DNA from: JAUIBE01 sp035267185
GTDB lineage: Bacteria > Pseudomonadota > Gammaproteobacteria > Xanthomonadales > SZUA-36
Assembly (NCBI GenBank): GCA_035267185.1
Contig: DATFLY010000153.1
Location: 1 to 39,462, forward strand
Length of the DNA stretch: 39,462 nt
Reading direction: 5' to 3'
Program-made: the position numbers and the translations under genes
Shown here: positions 7,353 to 18,000 of the stretch, piece after piece
Layout: every line of letters starts with the position of its first letter
Numbering within the stretch: the stretch's first letter is position 1
Notes under the pieces: model-generated
The model's input: only the letters and a program-made list of their open reading frames with translations
Told to the model about the DNA's origin: nothing
The model's database searches: none

Positions 7353-10320
7353 TGCCGTGCCTGTGCCAGCCTGATTTTTCGAAATAGGCCTGCGCCGTCA
7401 TGAGGTTCAAATCTGTGCGCCGGACGGTCGTTTGCTGGGCAATAACATCCACCGACATTTCCGCCCGGGTAACGGCATCGCCCGCTTCGACTACAACCGA
7501 ATAGGTTCCCGCAGGCAAGGTAATCATGACAGGCGTTTCAGTTCGGTTAGGTAGCGCAACGGTCTCGTTTTGCTGATTACGGATTTCAATCACTCGACCC
7601 CACGGGGTCGCATCAATCGCCAGGCGGCCGGAAATGGACGCAATCCACTGATTCTGACTGCTGATCAGACTTGTCTGCGCATTCTCCAGATCCTGATTAC
7701 CGGGATATACATTTAACGCGTATTCAAGCAATGCAAGCGCAGGATCATAGTCATCAACAGAAACGTACTGTTGCGACTGGTCAGTGATCCGGGTAAGAAA
7801 TCGACTCAGGCGCTCTGAAACGGCAACTTCATTGGGAAATTGCCGGATCGATTCCTGGAATACCCGATCAAACTCATCAATCAGCGCAGAGTTCACGGGG
7901 CTTTGAGCCAGCAACGCATCCAGCGATTCCAATTGACTTTCGAGACGTTCACTGGCCTCAACCTGGGCAATCTCCTGGTCGAGGTTTCGGATCAGCCCTG
8001 AATACCTGGACTCACCCGGGAAGGGCGTCAGTGCGGCCTGCAATAGTGCTTTCGACTGCTGGAGTTCGCCTTCTCTTTGCAGGGCCCTGGCAGCAGCAAA
8101 AACTTTGTCTGGAATTGAGGCTATACCGTTGCGGGCAGATTGATTATCAGGATCGAGTTCCTCAATGCTGCGATAAACCTCAAGTGCATTACCCTCTGCA
8201 CCAACAGCAATGAATCCCGGAGTGCCCTGCTCAACTGCGAAACCAGGGAAGAACCGTCCCGCATTGGCCAATCGTTCTGCGAGTTGCAAACGGGTCTGAA
8301 CCGCTCGGCTCTTTTCATCCAGCATTCCGGTCGCCTGCTCCTGCACAGCCAGTAATTCCGGATGCTGGGGAACGGCTTTGAGCCCATCGCTTGCGGCGCG
8401 AAGGCTTGCAGGCAGGTCTTCTGATTCCAGCGCGGCGTTGGCTTGCGAAAGATAAGCGCTGGCGATCCTGTTTTTACCGGCAATGGCTTCAGGGCTGTCC
8501 GGCCGAATCGCCAGAACACGGTCGAAGCTCTCAAGAGCATTGTTTCCTGCCGGGGCAACCAGCTGCTGATTTTCTAATTGCGACTCGGCACGGGCCAGCA
8601 ACTGATCGATTTCAATTTGCTCGCCTGCAATCCGCTCTGCCTCGGTTATCTCGCTCTGCAGATTTGCGGCCAGCGTTGACCCGGGGAAAAGAGATTCGAC
8701 CTGCGTCAATATCGACTTGGCAGACAAAGACTCTCCTGCATTCCAGTCCTCCCGCGCTCGCGACACCAGGTCTCTTTGTATGTCACTCAAACCACTGCGC
8801 GCTGTCTCATTGAGATCGTCGAGCTGGAGCACTTCACGAAAGGCTTCGTAGGCATTATCCGGATCGGGTGGGGCCAACCGGTCAGCTGCCACCGCCTGCT
8901 CGGCCGTGGCGAGCAGCCTGCTGATGTCTTCCTGGCGTTGGCGTTCAGCTATGGCAGTGGAGATCTGGGCCTTCACTTCGAGTAAAGACTCATTTTCAGG
9001 TGCCAGCAACAGGCCATCGTCCACGAAGCTCAGTGCACCCTCAAGATTGCCCTGGTCAATACGATCAATTGCGTCTGTCCAGTACTCCTCGGCGAGTCGA
9101 TCCGCAGCTTCCTGGGCAGGCCCATACCCAGGGGCCATTTCAAAAACCTTGCGAAGCATATCGGCGGCATTTTCGCCCTCAGGTTCGTAAAAATTGTTGG
9201 TGATCATGTAGCCATCGAAGCGATCGAGCAGTTTTTCAATCCGCCTTTCCTCGATTGGCGACAGGTCGTATGAGGGGGCCAGGAAAAAGTAAGCGCCAAT
9301 TGATACCGCGAGGACAAGACCAAAAATCCCGAGACGAATCTTTTTCTGCAGACTGGTTTTACCCAGAATTGTATTGATGGTGGCGCCTGTCCAGGTGTTT
9401 TGTTCGGTCTTCGGCCTGGATGTCTTGTCTGTGACCTGAAATTTTGGGTCGCTAAGCTGCGAAGGGTCAAAAATACGTGTCTGGTTGGAAATTTCGGTGG
9501 CGTAATCTTCGTCAGTCAGGGATATCCGCTGCAGGTGATTACAAAAATCGATACAGCTCTGGTAGCGATCTTCCTGCTTCTTGGCCAGCATCAGGTCGAT
9601 CACCGGTTGCAACTCGGCTAAATGCGATGGTAACGGCCTGGGCGGCGTGTTGATCTGGTGCATGGCCATTGCCATCGGCTCAGAAGCCTCGAAAGGCAAT
9701 TCGCCTGTCAGCAACCGGTACAACATCAGGCCGAGGCTGTAGATATCCGAGCGCTGATCAACGTCATGAGCCATGATTTGCTCAGGACTCATGTACTGCG
9801 GCGTACCGATCATCATGCCTGTCTGAGTCAGCGTATGACCCGAATCAAGAACACGCGCGATCCCGAAATCGGTGAGCACCGGTGTGACGTTGTTGCGGAA
9901 CATGATGTTGGAAGGCTTCAGGTCGCGATGAATAATTTTCTGAAGGTGTGCCGTATGAAGCGCGAGTGCGACCTGGGCACAAATCTTGATGACGTCGCCG
10001 ACGTTCATCACGCCTGACTTCATCCTGTCCTGAAGCGTCCCGCCGCGCAGGTATTCCATGACCATGTAGACGATTTCATCGTGTGTGCCGATGTCGTAAA
10101 TTGGCACGATGCTGCGATGGGTCAGCCGGGCAAGAACCTGCCCTTCGTGCAAAAAGCGGGTACGGAACTCTTCACTGCCCTCGGTGAGCGAATGATGAAG
10201 CACTTTGACGGCAACTTCACGGCCGAGATTTTCCTGGATGGCGAGAAAGACACGCGCCATGCCTCCGGAGCCAATCTGCTCCTTTAGGGTATAACCTGGA
10301 ATTTCAATTTCGACCGGCAT
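7345..10320 (-). CDS. Membrane Ser/Thr protein kinase with PEGA-like end
   Basis: Eukaryotic-type (PknB-like) kinase of 991 residues. The catalytic domain spans about 10-270: glycine loop IGSGGMARV (16-24), ATP lysine K39, helix-C glutamate E59, HRDLKPSN (131-138), DFG (151-153) and TPQYMSPEQ activation segment (173-181). All key residues are present, so it should be active. A charged juxtamembrane stretch leads to one transmembrane helix (about 330-347). The outer half, about 600 residues, is made of repeated TPR-like helices with recurring FPG/YPG ends. A beta domain resembling PEGA closes the protein (about 900-975). The topology suggests sensing outside and phosphorylating inside. Targets are not visible, but an FHA-domain cyclase lies at 37199. 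The gene is the first of a minus-strand series running to 2712. Confidence 0.93.
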   Translation of the reverse strand: MPVEIEIPGYTLKEQIGSGGMARVFLAIQENLGREVAVKVLHHSLTEGSEEFRTRFLHEGQVLARLTHRSIVPIYDIGTHDEIVYMVMEYLRGGTLQDRMKSGVMNVGDVIKICAQVALALHTAHLQKIIHRDLKPSNIMFRNNVTPVLTDFGIARVLDSGHTLTQTGMMIGTPQYMSPEQIMAHDVDQRSDIYSLGLMLYRLLTGELPFEASEPMAMAMHQINTPPRPLPSHLAELQPVIDLMLAKKQEDRYQSCIDFCNHLQRISLTDEDYATEISNQTRIFDPSQLSDPKFQVTDKTSRPKTEQNTWTGATINTILGKTSLQKKIRLGIFGLVLAVSIGAYFFLAPSYDLSPIEERRIEKLLDRFDGYMITNNFYEPEGENAADMLRKVFEMAPGYGPAQEAADRLAEEYWTDAIDRIDQGNLEGALSFVDDGLLLAPENESLLEVKAQISTAIAERQRQEDISRLLATAEQAVAADRLAPPDPDNAYEAFREVLQLDDLNETARSGLSDIQRDLVSRAREDWNAGESLSAKSILTQVESLFPGSTLAANLQSEITEAERIAGEQIEIDQLLARAESQLENQQLVAPAGNNALESFDRVLAIRPDSPEAIAGKNRIASAYLSQANAALESEDLPASLRAASDGLKAVPQHPELLAVQEQATGMLDEKSRAVQTRLQLAERLANAGRFFPGFAVEQGTPGFIAVGAEGNALEVYRSIEELDPDNQSARNGIASIPDKVFAAARALQREGELQQSKALLQAALTPFPGESRYSGLIRNLDQEIAQVEASERLESQLESLDALLAQSPVNSALIDEFDRVFQESIRQFPNEVAVSERLSRFLTRITDQSQQYVSVDDYDPALALLEYALNVYPGNQDLENAQTSLISSQNQWIASISGRLAIDATPWGRVIEIRNQQNETVALPNRTETPVMITLPAGTYSVVVEAGDAVTRAEMSVDVIAQQTTVRRTDLNLMTAQAYFEKSGWHRHGND

Positions 10321-10572
10321 ATATCAGTCATCAGCGGGGCACCATTTTTTCATAAGAATACGAAAATTGCCCGTCAACCCACCTTTTCAACCGCGAACTG
10401 CGTAACTGGCCAAGAAGTATACTGAATTTCACTGAAGACCTACTCGGGTGCAGCAACCTTGATTCACAATATTTGCGCAACTTAATACCTCTGTGGCGTG
10501 ATTCACAGTTCATCCGGACCAATTTGCTAACATCAATCCAGCACTGCAAAATCAATTTGGGATCAACAAAAT
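10321..10572. promoter_or_regulatory. Divergent promoter region, kinase / propeller gene
   Basis: These 252 bp separate the kinase start (minus) from the first giant secreted protein (plus). They contain the CRP-type site at 10492-10507 and an extended -10 (TGCTAACAT, 10525-10533) pointing at the plus-strand gene. No comparable promoter facing the kinase was evident, and the kinase ATG has no clear Shine-Dalgarno. Confidence 0.6.
10492..10507 (+). promoter_or_regulatory. CRP-type site with class II promoter spacing
   Basis: TGTGG-CGTGAT-TCACA (one mismatch to the CRP consensus) has its centre at 10499.5. The -10 TAACAT at 10528-10533, preceded by TG-C as an extended -10, predicts a start at about 10540. 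The site centre is then near -40.5. It should serve the gene at 10573. Confidence 0.6.
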
Positions 10573-13500
10573 ATGCTGAATAAAAAAACGAAATCAGATC
10601 GTAAGGGTAATCTTCTCGACTTCTTTATTGCTTTATCTCTGATATTCACATTGCCGCAAGCTGCCCTCGCCCTTCGATTTGAACCCGACTTCATTGAAGG
10701 TGCTGAGGACACTGCAGTAAATTTTGACTTAATAGTGGAATCGCAGGATTGGCGAGACGATGTGACGGCCGATCTGGAAGCATGTGAGCAACAAAACCCC
10801 CAACAGAACATTTCGCATTCATTTCGGCTTTCGATATTCCCAGGGGACTTGCGCGGTGACGAACCATTTCCAAACAACTTCAGCTTTGATGGCGATGTAC
10901 TGCTGAACGATCAGCCTGTATTTGAGGGCCAGGACATAGAATCCCTCTCAATACTTTATTGTGCATCCAGCGGCGGGCAGCCACCGGTCGAAGACACGGT
11001 AGATGGACGTTTTGCGTTGGATTTTTACCTGGACAATCGCGTCGAAGGTTTTGAAAGTGGCTCGATTTTTCTGACTTCTCCGGATGGATTTACGTCCGAA
11101 CTGCTTTTTTTTGAAATCTCAGACGGCACACCATCAGATCCGCCGGCTCCGATTCCCAACGAACCCAGTCCTGGGCAGGAAAACCTGGTTGCGGGAAGCA
11201 GTGACTCCGGCGAAGGTCTCCCGGCTTTGTTGGTTCCAACCCTTTTTAATTCATCTGAAATGAAAGTTGATGGTCGCGGACAACTGTATTTCGAAGATGC
11301 GTTCGCCATCAAGCGAGTTGAAGATGATGGAAGCGTAAAAACAATCGTTGAAAGCACCGTCGAGAGCGACTTTCTCAACAACAGCATGGATTTTGATATT
11401 CAGGGTGATTTTCTTTATTTCATACGTGGGTTCACCTCAGAAATCTACCGCGTCAACCTGGAGACCAATGTCACCAGTCTGTTTGCGACCGTTGACTGGC
11501 CGGAAGAAATTGGCAACGAGTTTTTCCGTTACTGTTTACGTTGTCATTTGGCTGTCGACTCGACAGGTAATGTTTTCATTTCTGCGGCTGCATCCGTTAC
11601 GGGTATCTGGGATGGACAGGGCGTACTGAGAATTGACAGATCTTCTCGAAATACAGCTCTTTTGGCCGGTTTCGCGGACAGGAATAATGATCGAATTTAC
11701 CAGGGTGAAAATGGCCTGGGTGTGTATCTCGAAGAAATTTTCGACATGTCGGTGAATCGGCAAAGCGGTGAATTGTATCTGGCCGATAGCAATCGGATTC
11801 ATGAGGTTAGTCTCCAATCTGGCCTGGTTAACACGGTACTGAGCGAGCCTCCGAGCTCTACGTTTGGCTCCATCGAGTCCGTCGACGTGTTGGATAACGG
11901 GGAAGTCCTGTTCACAGAAGCCTGCGGCAGCTTCGGATTTTCTGGCTGCCAGGTTCATGTGTGGCGGCTTTCAACAAATACCGGATCAATAAGTGTGGCG
12001 GCAGGAAACGGGTCGTTTGGTATTGGCGGTGACGGCGGTTCAGCATTCGCAGCAGCCATTGAGGCGGGAGAAATCACGTCAGACACCGAGGGCAACATAT
12101 ACATTGCCGGAGATGGTCGAATTCGATTCGTGGAGGTTGAACGGGATGTCATTTCCACCGTCGTGGGACAGCCCGGATTCCTGAGTTGTGCCAGCCCGCT
12201 TGAGAGCCGGTTACGCAGTTTTGGATTTGGTGGAATTGGTGTCGACGACAACGGGATCATCTACGCCGAGTCCAATGATGCGGTCCTCGCTATTGATTCT
12301 GGCATTGAATCATTATTCGTAGTTGGCGGCATTTATGGCGTCCCTGGAAATTCTGATGATGGGCTCGAGGCCTTTGGAAGTCCGATTTCACCTTCAAGGC
12401 TGGCAGTTGCACCCAACGGCGACATTTTCTTCAGTGACCTCGGGTCCAACGAAATCCGCAAAATCGACCGGGGCTCAGGCCTGCTCAGCACGCTGGCTAA
12501 TATCGATGCCAACTATTTGCACATGGGCGATAACAACTATCTCTATGCGTCCCGCAGCTCAGACAGTGGCGGAGACCTGGTTGACGACATCGTTCGAATC
12601 GATACGCTGACAGGTGACGTCGAGGAATACGTAAGCGGTGGCGCAAGCCGCCCGGCTCTGGGTGAATCGGCCCAGGGGCGTGCAATATTCTATCCATACG
12701 GTTTCGTCGTTGACTCGCAGGGAAGTATCTACTTTGGCGTGGTCAACGGCCTGTACAAGATCGAAGCAGGCTCGCGGACATTGAGCCAGTTGAATCAGGA
12801 ATACTTCGTCGACGAGCGTGGTTTCAGCAACTTTTTTACCCCACCTGTTGTGGCAATAGACAGGCCCGGAAATCTCCTCTACTTCGGGCCATACGATTCC
12901 GAATTCGACAACCCTGATTCCGCACAATTGATCAAACTTGATTTGAACACCGGTGAACTGACGCAATATCTTCAAAGCATCGGGGGATTCATCAGGAATC
13001 TGACAGTTGCACCCAATGGCGACCTGATAGCGACCACGGTGCTGTCCACCGAGTTTGGGAGCCTGCCGAGCATGTGGCGAATCTCACCCGAAAATTCGTT
13101 GGAATCGCAGCAGGGAATTCCTAACGACATAGGCCCCGGCGCAAGAGCCGGCCAGTCTTCTGCCCGACTCAAAGACTGGCTTGCCATTGGCGTGCCCAAT
13201 GTGCCCGGATCGGCTGGAAACTCCGGTGAAGTGCTGCTTTACCAGGATAATGACTGCCGTCCGATTCTCCGAAATCGCCTGAAGCCACCAGCCGGCCAGT
13301 TGGCCAACCGGTTTGGTAGTCGCGTGACATTCGCCGAAGACACACTGGTGATCGGAACGTCGGACGAACCCGGCGGACTTGGCTCGTCATTCAGGCTGGG
13401 CGCTTATTCTCTGGATTCACAGGGTCGGAACTGGTCACTGACTGATGATCTTTCCAGTGACCTTTCAGACGTGACTGATGCATCCGATTCGAACCTTGTG

Positions 13501-14976
13501 TCTGACGGTCGGTATTTCGCGGTCAGTGCGCCCCAGGCAAATGCGGGTGAGGGCGAGGTGGTTGTGTTTGACGCACGAAACCTGGGTAGCCCAAGAATTC
13601 TGGAAGCACCGGGCGGATTTATAAAATTCGGAAAGAGCCTGGCTTTGGATGGTGACCGAATCGCAGTGGGTGCCGATTCAAGTGAGTCGACTGCAGTGGT
13701 TCAGGATTTTGTCCGCCAGGGGAACCAATTTGTCCTCAATGCCACAACCGACGGCCCACCCAACACCCCGGATTTTGCCGCCGCATTGGCCCTTGAAGAC
13801 GACACCTTGTTCATTGGCATGCCACATCCTTCTGGCGGAGGTGTGTTTGACTACACCATTACCCCCGGGGTGCTTAGTTTCAATAATATTCTGACTGATC
13901 CGCTCGATCCATTGAGTCCCAGTTTCGGTGCAGCGCTTGCGACCGAGGATGGCAAGCTGGTGGTGGGTGCACCGGAATTATCCGGTGTCACAACCAATGT
14001 CCAGTCAACCAAAATTCCCAATTCCACAACACTAAACGGCGCAGATGGCTCTGGTGGGCTACATCTGTTTGGGTTCAAAAACCGTTTGCGAGAACGTGTG
14101 GCTGCCTCTCACCTGTTCAGTCGCCTCGCGAATGGGCTGGAGGGTTATGGCCGTTCGGTAGACATTAATAACGGCCGGATCGTGGCGGGTGCGCCAGAGA
14201 CAGACAATAACCGTGGGGATTTTGAGTCGGTTCCCGATGTGGTTTATTCGCATGAGCTTTCCGGGCTCTGGTATGACCCGGAGCTTGATGGCGAAGGCTT
14301 TAACGTGCTGGTGGCCGACAACACCCTGGTGGTCTATTTCTATGGATATGACTCAGACGGTGAGCGTTTGTGGTTAATCGGAACGGTCAGTGGCACCTTC
14401 CGCTTTGGTGAAGACATCTATGTCGATATGTTCAAGGCCATTGATGGTGACTTTGGGAATCCGGTTCCTTCGGATGAATCGCTGGTCAAGTGGGGCCTGC
14501 TTTCGATGACCTATGGTTCGCTGGATTCAGCCACGTTCATACTGAATGGTTTCGATGGCACCAAGATATCCAGGGCCGTCTTTCTGCTGGATGCCGAGTC
14601 CAATGCCGCACTTTATTCCGGACTCTGGTATGACGCATCAAGAGATGGAGAAGGCTACAACGTCATCTCCGGCCTACCGGGCACCATCGTTTACTACTAC
14701 GGTTCAACTGACAGTGGTGAACGCTTGTGGCTGATCTCTGATCTGCTGCCGGAGAATATCTCTGATGGCACCACCCTGTCAGGCACCATGTTTGAGGCCC
14801 AGGGAGGTGACTTTTACAGGCCGGTGCCATCCAACGAAGCATTGGAGAGTTGGGGCACCATCAATGCCAGGTTCACAGACTGTGATAAGGGTAACTTTAC
14901 CCTCACCGGAAATGATGGGTCGCTGTCAGAGAATGTGGTTAAGCTGGCTGGAGTGGCAGGAGCAGAATGCCAATAA
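10573..14976 (+). CDS. Giant secreted propeller protein P1
   Basis: The 1467-residue secreted protein has a signal peptide ending near QAALA (residue 33). In order it has: an N-terminal beta domain (about 34-180, ...EGAEDTAVNFDL..ESQDW) also seen at the start of the protein encoded at 23127; an NHL/SMP-30-like propeller region (about 200-830, repeats such as VDGRGQLYFED and APNGDIFFSDLGSNEIRKID); an FG-GAP-like propeller region (about 850-1220, repeats WLAIGVPN, LVIGTSDE, IAVGADSS, LVVGAPEL); and two C-terminal WYDP modules (about 1229-1345 and 1347-1467). No membrane anchor or sorting signal was seen. Propellers usually bind ligands or surfaces; the actual ligand is unknown. It is a tandem paralogue of the next gene, with the last 1.85 kb highly similar in DNA. 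Confidence 0.85.
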   Translation: MLNKKTKSDRKGNLLDFFIALSLIFTLPQAALALRFEPDFIEGAEDTAVNFDLIVESQDWRDDVTADLEACEQQNPQQNISHSFRLSIFPGDLRGDEPFPNNFSFDGDVLLNDQPVFEGQDIESLSILYCASSGGQPPVEDTVDGRFALDFYLDNRVEGFESGSIFLTSPDGFTSELLFFEISDGTPSDPPAPIPNEPSPGQENLVAGSSDSGEGLPALLVPTLFNSSEMKVDGRGQLYFEDAFAIKRVEDDGSVKTIVESTVESDFLNNSMDFDIQGDFLYFIRGFTSEIYRVNLETNVTSLFATVDWPEEIGNEFFRYCLRCHLAVDSTGNVFISAAASVTGIWDGQGVLRIDRSSRNTALLAGFADRNNDRIYQGENGLGVYLEEIFDMSVNRQSGELYLADSNRIHEVSLQSGLVNTVLSEPPSSTFGSIESVDVLDNGEVLFTEACGSFGFSGCQVHVWRLSTNTGSISVAAGNGSFGIGGDGGSAFAAAIEAGEITSDTEGNIYIAGDGRIRFVEVERDVISTVVGQPGFLSCASPLESRLRSFGFGGIGVDDNGIIYAESNDAVLAIDSGIESLFVVGGIYGVPGNSDDGLEAFGSPISPSRLAVAPNGDIFFSDLGSNEIRKIDRGSGLLSTLANIDANYLHMGDNNYLYASRSSDSGGDLVDDIVRIDTLTGDVEEYVSGGASRPALGESAQGRAIFYPYGFVVDSQGSIYFGVVNGLYKIEAGSRTLSQLNQEYFVDERGFSNFFTPPVVAIDRPGNLLYFGPYDSEFDNPDSAQLIKLDLNTGELTQYLQSIGGFIRNLTVAPNGDLIATTVLSTEFGSLPSMWRISPENSLESQQGIPNDIGPGARAGQSSARLKDWLAIGVPNVPGSAGNSGEVLLYQDNDCRPILRNRLKPPAGQLANRFGSRVTFAEDTLVIGTSDEPGGLGSSFRLGAYSLDSQGRNWSLTDDLSSDLSDVTDASDSNLVSDGRYFAVSAPQANAGEGEVVVFDARNLGSPRILEAPGGFIKFGKSLALDGDRIAVGADSSESTAVVQDFVRQGNQFVLNATTDGPPNTPDFAAALALEDDTLFIGMPHPSGGGVFDYTITPGVLSFNNILTDPLDPLSPSFGAALATEDGKLVVGAPELSGVTTNVQSTKIPNSTTLNGADGSGGLHLFGFKNRLRERVAASHLFSRLANGLEGYGRSVDINNGRIVAGAPETDNNRGDFESVPDVVYSHELSGLWYDPELDGEGFNVLVADNTLVVYFYGYDSDGERLWLIGTVSGTFRFGEDIYVDMFKAIDGDFGNPVPSDESLVKWGLLSMTYGSLDSATFILNGFDGTKISRAVFLLDAESNAALYSGLWYDASRDGEGYNVISGLPGTIVYYYGSTDSGERLWLISDLLPENISDGTTLSGTMFEAQGGDFYRPVPSNEALESWGTINARFTDCDKGNFTLTGNDGSLSENVVKLAGVAGAECQ
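13150..14970 (+). repeat. Direct repeat copy 1 (3' half of P1)
   Basis: Encodes the FG-GAP-like region and two WYDP modules, and is strongly similar in DNA to 17290-19113. Shared exact blocks include 35 bases at 14410-14444 / 18553-18587 and 38 bases at 14479-14516 / 18622-18659. Boundaries are approximate. Confidence 0.75.
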
Positions 14977-14993
14977 CTGGACTATGTTTATAG

Positions 14994-15049
14994 ACACAGA
15001 AATCACCACCGATATATCAGACAGCTTGTGTCAATCAACGAGGTGGTGA
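14994..15049 (+). other. Two interleaved inverted repeats
   Basis: GACACA (14994-14999) can pair with TGTGTC (15026-15031), and TCACCACC (15003-15010) with GGTGGTGA (15042-15049). The arms interleave in pseudoknot order between the two paralogous genes. No U-tract follows, so it is not a classic terminator. It may be chance. Confidence 0.25.
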
Positions 15050-15096
15050 CTTGAGTTCGTGGCAGATGCCCTAACAGGCACATGGAGAGAAATGTA

Positions 15097-18000
15097 ATGC
15101 GAGGATTTAATTCGCTCAAGACCAGAACGCTTGTGACAATCCTGAATGCAATTGTCATTAGCAGTTCAGTTTCGACAGGCGCTCTTGCATCCAGTGACGA
15201 TATTGAAGGCTCGCAAACTCTATCCGTAGTTGACGATCCCAGCCCGGGCCACATGAGCCTGGTGGCAGGTTCTGCTGCAGGCTGGGACGGTGGGCCGGCC
15301 CTGATTGCTCCAACTTTTGGACTTGCTCGCTCGACGCTTGATGTTGACAGTCAAGGCCGAGTCTACTTTTCCGACACTTACAATCTTGGTTCTCAGCAAT
15401 CGACCAGCCAACCAGGTTTTACCAATGTGATTCGCCGAATTGAAACTGACGGGCGAATTTCAACCTACTACCAATCGTCGACTGTTATTGTTGATTTCAA
15501 AATTCTGTTTGACTCAATTTACCTGTTTGAAACCGGGTCGGACAGCATTCAAAGAATTCTTCCGGGTGCCAATAGCACAAATCACTGGGTGACATTCACG
15601 CCGCCAGGTGGCTGGATTTTTTTTGGCTCGGGAGTTGGCGAAATTGAAGTCTCTCCAAACAACACTACATTTGTAACCTACAGCGCCGGATTTGACGAAT
15701 CGTTCCAGATTTTTTCGATTGACAAACAATCCGGTGAGGTCAGCCTGGTAGCCGGAACCGGGGGTTTCGTTGATCCTGAACTCCCGCCCGAAAACAGTTA
15801 TGGAATCCCGGCCACTGAGGCAAGCAATATCTCCTTCGGCGAGATAAAACTTGACGAACAATCAGATTCTCTCATCGTCACGACAAACCATGGGATTGCC
15901 AGGATAGACGGCGAGTCCGGCATCATCACTCTTCTTTTCGCACCGTCTGACCCCTTCAATATCAATGGAATCGATGTCACGCCCTCTGGCGACATTGTTT
16001 TCACGTATGGAGGTCAAATCCTGCGTTACTTACGAGATTCGGACGAGGTCGAAACCTTGGCAGGAAGTGCGTTCGGAGGCCAGGATATAGGCGGTGGACC
16101 CGCACAGGATGTGTCGTTGGACCCATTGGCGCTGGCCATGGCGCCTGATGAATCAATCTACTTTGCAAACTTCGGCACGCCACCGACTGTTCGTGTGTTC
16201 GATCCCGAACAAGCTTTCGTGAGTACCGTGGCCGGATCACCTGGATTTCTCCAGTGCGCCAGCCCAACAGGATCGAGTTTACCCTCTCTCGCTACAATCA
16301 AGCTCGATGCCTTTGGCCGAATTCATATGCAGACTCTGGAGGCAGTCTTAACGGTTGATCCATCACTGGACGCAATTTACACATCGGCTGGTGTACTACA
16401 AAGAGCGGGACAGACCAGTGATGGCGCACCTGCATTTGGAAACCCGATTGACATCGATTTTCAGGCACTCACTGCAGCGCCGGATGGCACCATCTACTTT
16501 GCTGATTACAACCCCTTTAATGACAGCCTTCCGATTCGCCGTGTAGATTCTGAAACCGGGATTCTTTCCACGCTTGCTCAAGGTGTTTTTGACATTCTTG
16601 TTTACGCCAATGGATTTGTGTACGCAATACAGTTTACTGGCGGAGGTTTTAATGATGGCAGCCTTGTCAGGATTGATGCGCAAACCGGAACGAAAGAACA
16701 GATTTTTGCATTGGGGGATTTTTCCGGTGACCCGTTGGTGGTTGGAGAAACGGTTGATAATCGGGGATGGCGTCCGGTGACCTTCGATATAGATAATGAT
16801 GGGAATATTTATGTCTATCTTGAGAGGTTTGTGACACATGATTCGGGAAACGTACTCGTCGGCATCTACAAAATTGACGCTCAGACCAAGGTACTCTCCG
16901 AGATCTCGGCTTTGGACCCACAGGAGTACACAATCAATTACAGCCCCTCCAGAGGTATCGGTTTCGCCGTCGATGACGACCGTGGTTTTTTGTACTACAA
17001 CAACCTGTATGACAGGAACGCCGGAGAATACATACCTGTAACCAGAGTGAACCTGCAAACAGGTGAACAATTCGCGATCACCCTTCCAAACTTGTCACTT
17101 TCAAATGAGTTGGCCATCTTCGGCATTGAATCGTTGTCCCCCTCCGGGCTCGATATTTCCTCCAATGGGGAATTATTCCTGGCAACTCGCTTACGCAAGA
17201 ATTCGGGCTGGTCTGTCGTCAAAATAACAATGGGGGGGGCGTTGGATAATTCGACAATTCCCGGTGACATTGTATCGGGCGCCAACGTCGGTCGCGCTTC
17301 TGCCAGACGGGACAACTGGCTTGCCATTGGCGCCCCAAACGTACCGGGCTCCGGTTCCAACACCGGTGAAGTGCTTGTCTACCAGGACAACGACTGCCGC
17401 CCAATCCTGCGCGATCGCCTCAAGCCCCCTTCTGGTCAGTCTGCTAATCGATTTGGCAGTCGGGTCACATTTGCTGATGACAAGCTAGTGATTGGCACCT
17501 CAGATGAGTCCGGCTCGGGTAGCTCATCATTCAAGTTGGGTGCTTATTCTCTTGATTCGCAGGGCCAGAACTGGTCATTGAGCGATGACCTCTCGAGTGA
17601 TTTATCTGATGTGTCTGGCGCTTCCGATTCGAACCTGGTCTCTGATGGCCGTTACTTTGCCGTCAGCACCCCGCAGGCCAATGGTGGTGAAGGCGAAGTG
17701 GTGGTGTTTGATGCCCGTAACCTTGGTAACCCCAGAAGCGTTGGACCCGCATCAGGCAGTCTTTCCAGTTTTGGCAAGAGTCTCGCCCTCGATGGTGATC
17801 GTCTGGCGGTGGGTGCTGATTCCGGATCATCAACTGCTGTGGTCCAGGACTTCACACGCCAGGGCAGCCAGTATGTCCTTAATGCCACCACCGAAGGCCC
17901 TGCCAATGTTTCGGACTATGCCGCAGCGCTGGCGATGGAAGATGACACCTTGTTTGTGGGTGCGCCCGATGGTTCAGGCGGCATGGTCTTTGACTACACC

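Noticed and set aside
10492..10507. The CRP-type site at 10492 as a promoter element for the kinase
   Set aside because: On the minus strand the sequence at the matching distance (ATTGTG) does not resemble a -10; the plus orientation fits far better.
16396..17070. 224-codon minus-strand frame inside P2
   Set aside because: Antisense to the propeller repeats, no RBS or domain; a product of regular codon bias.
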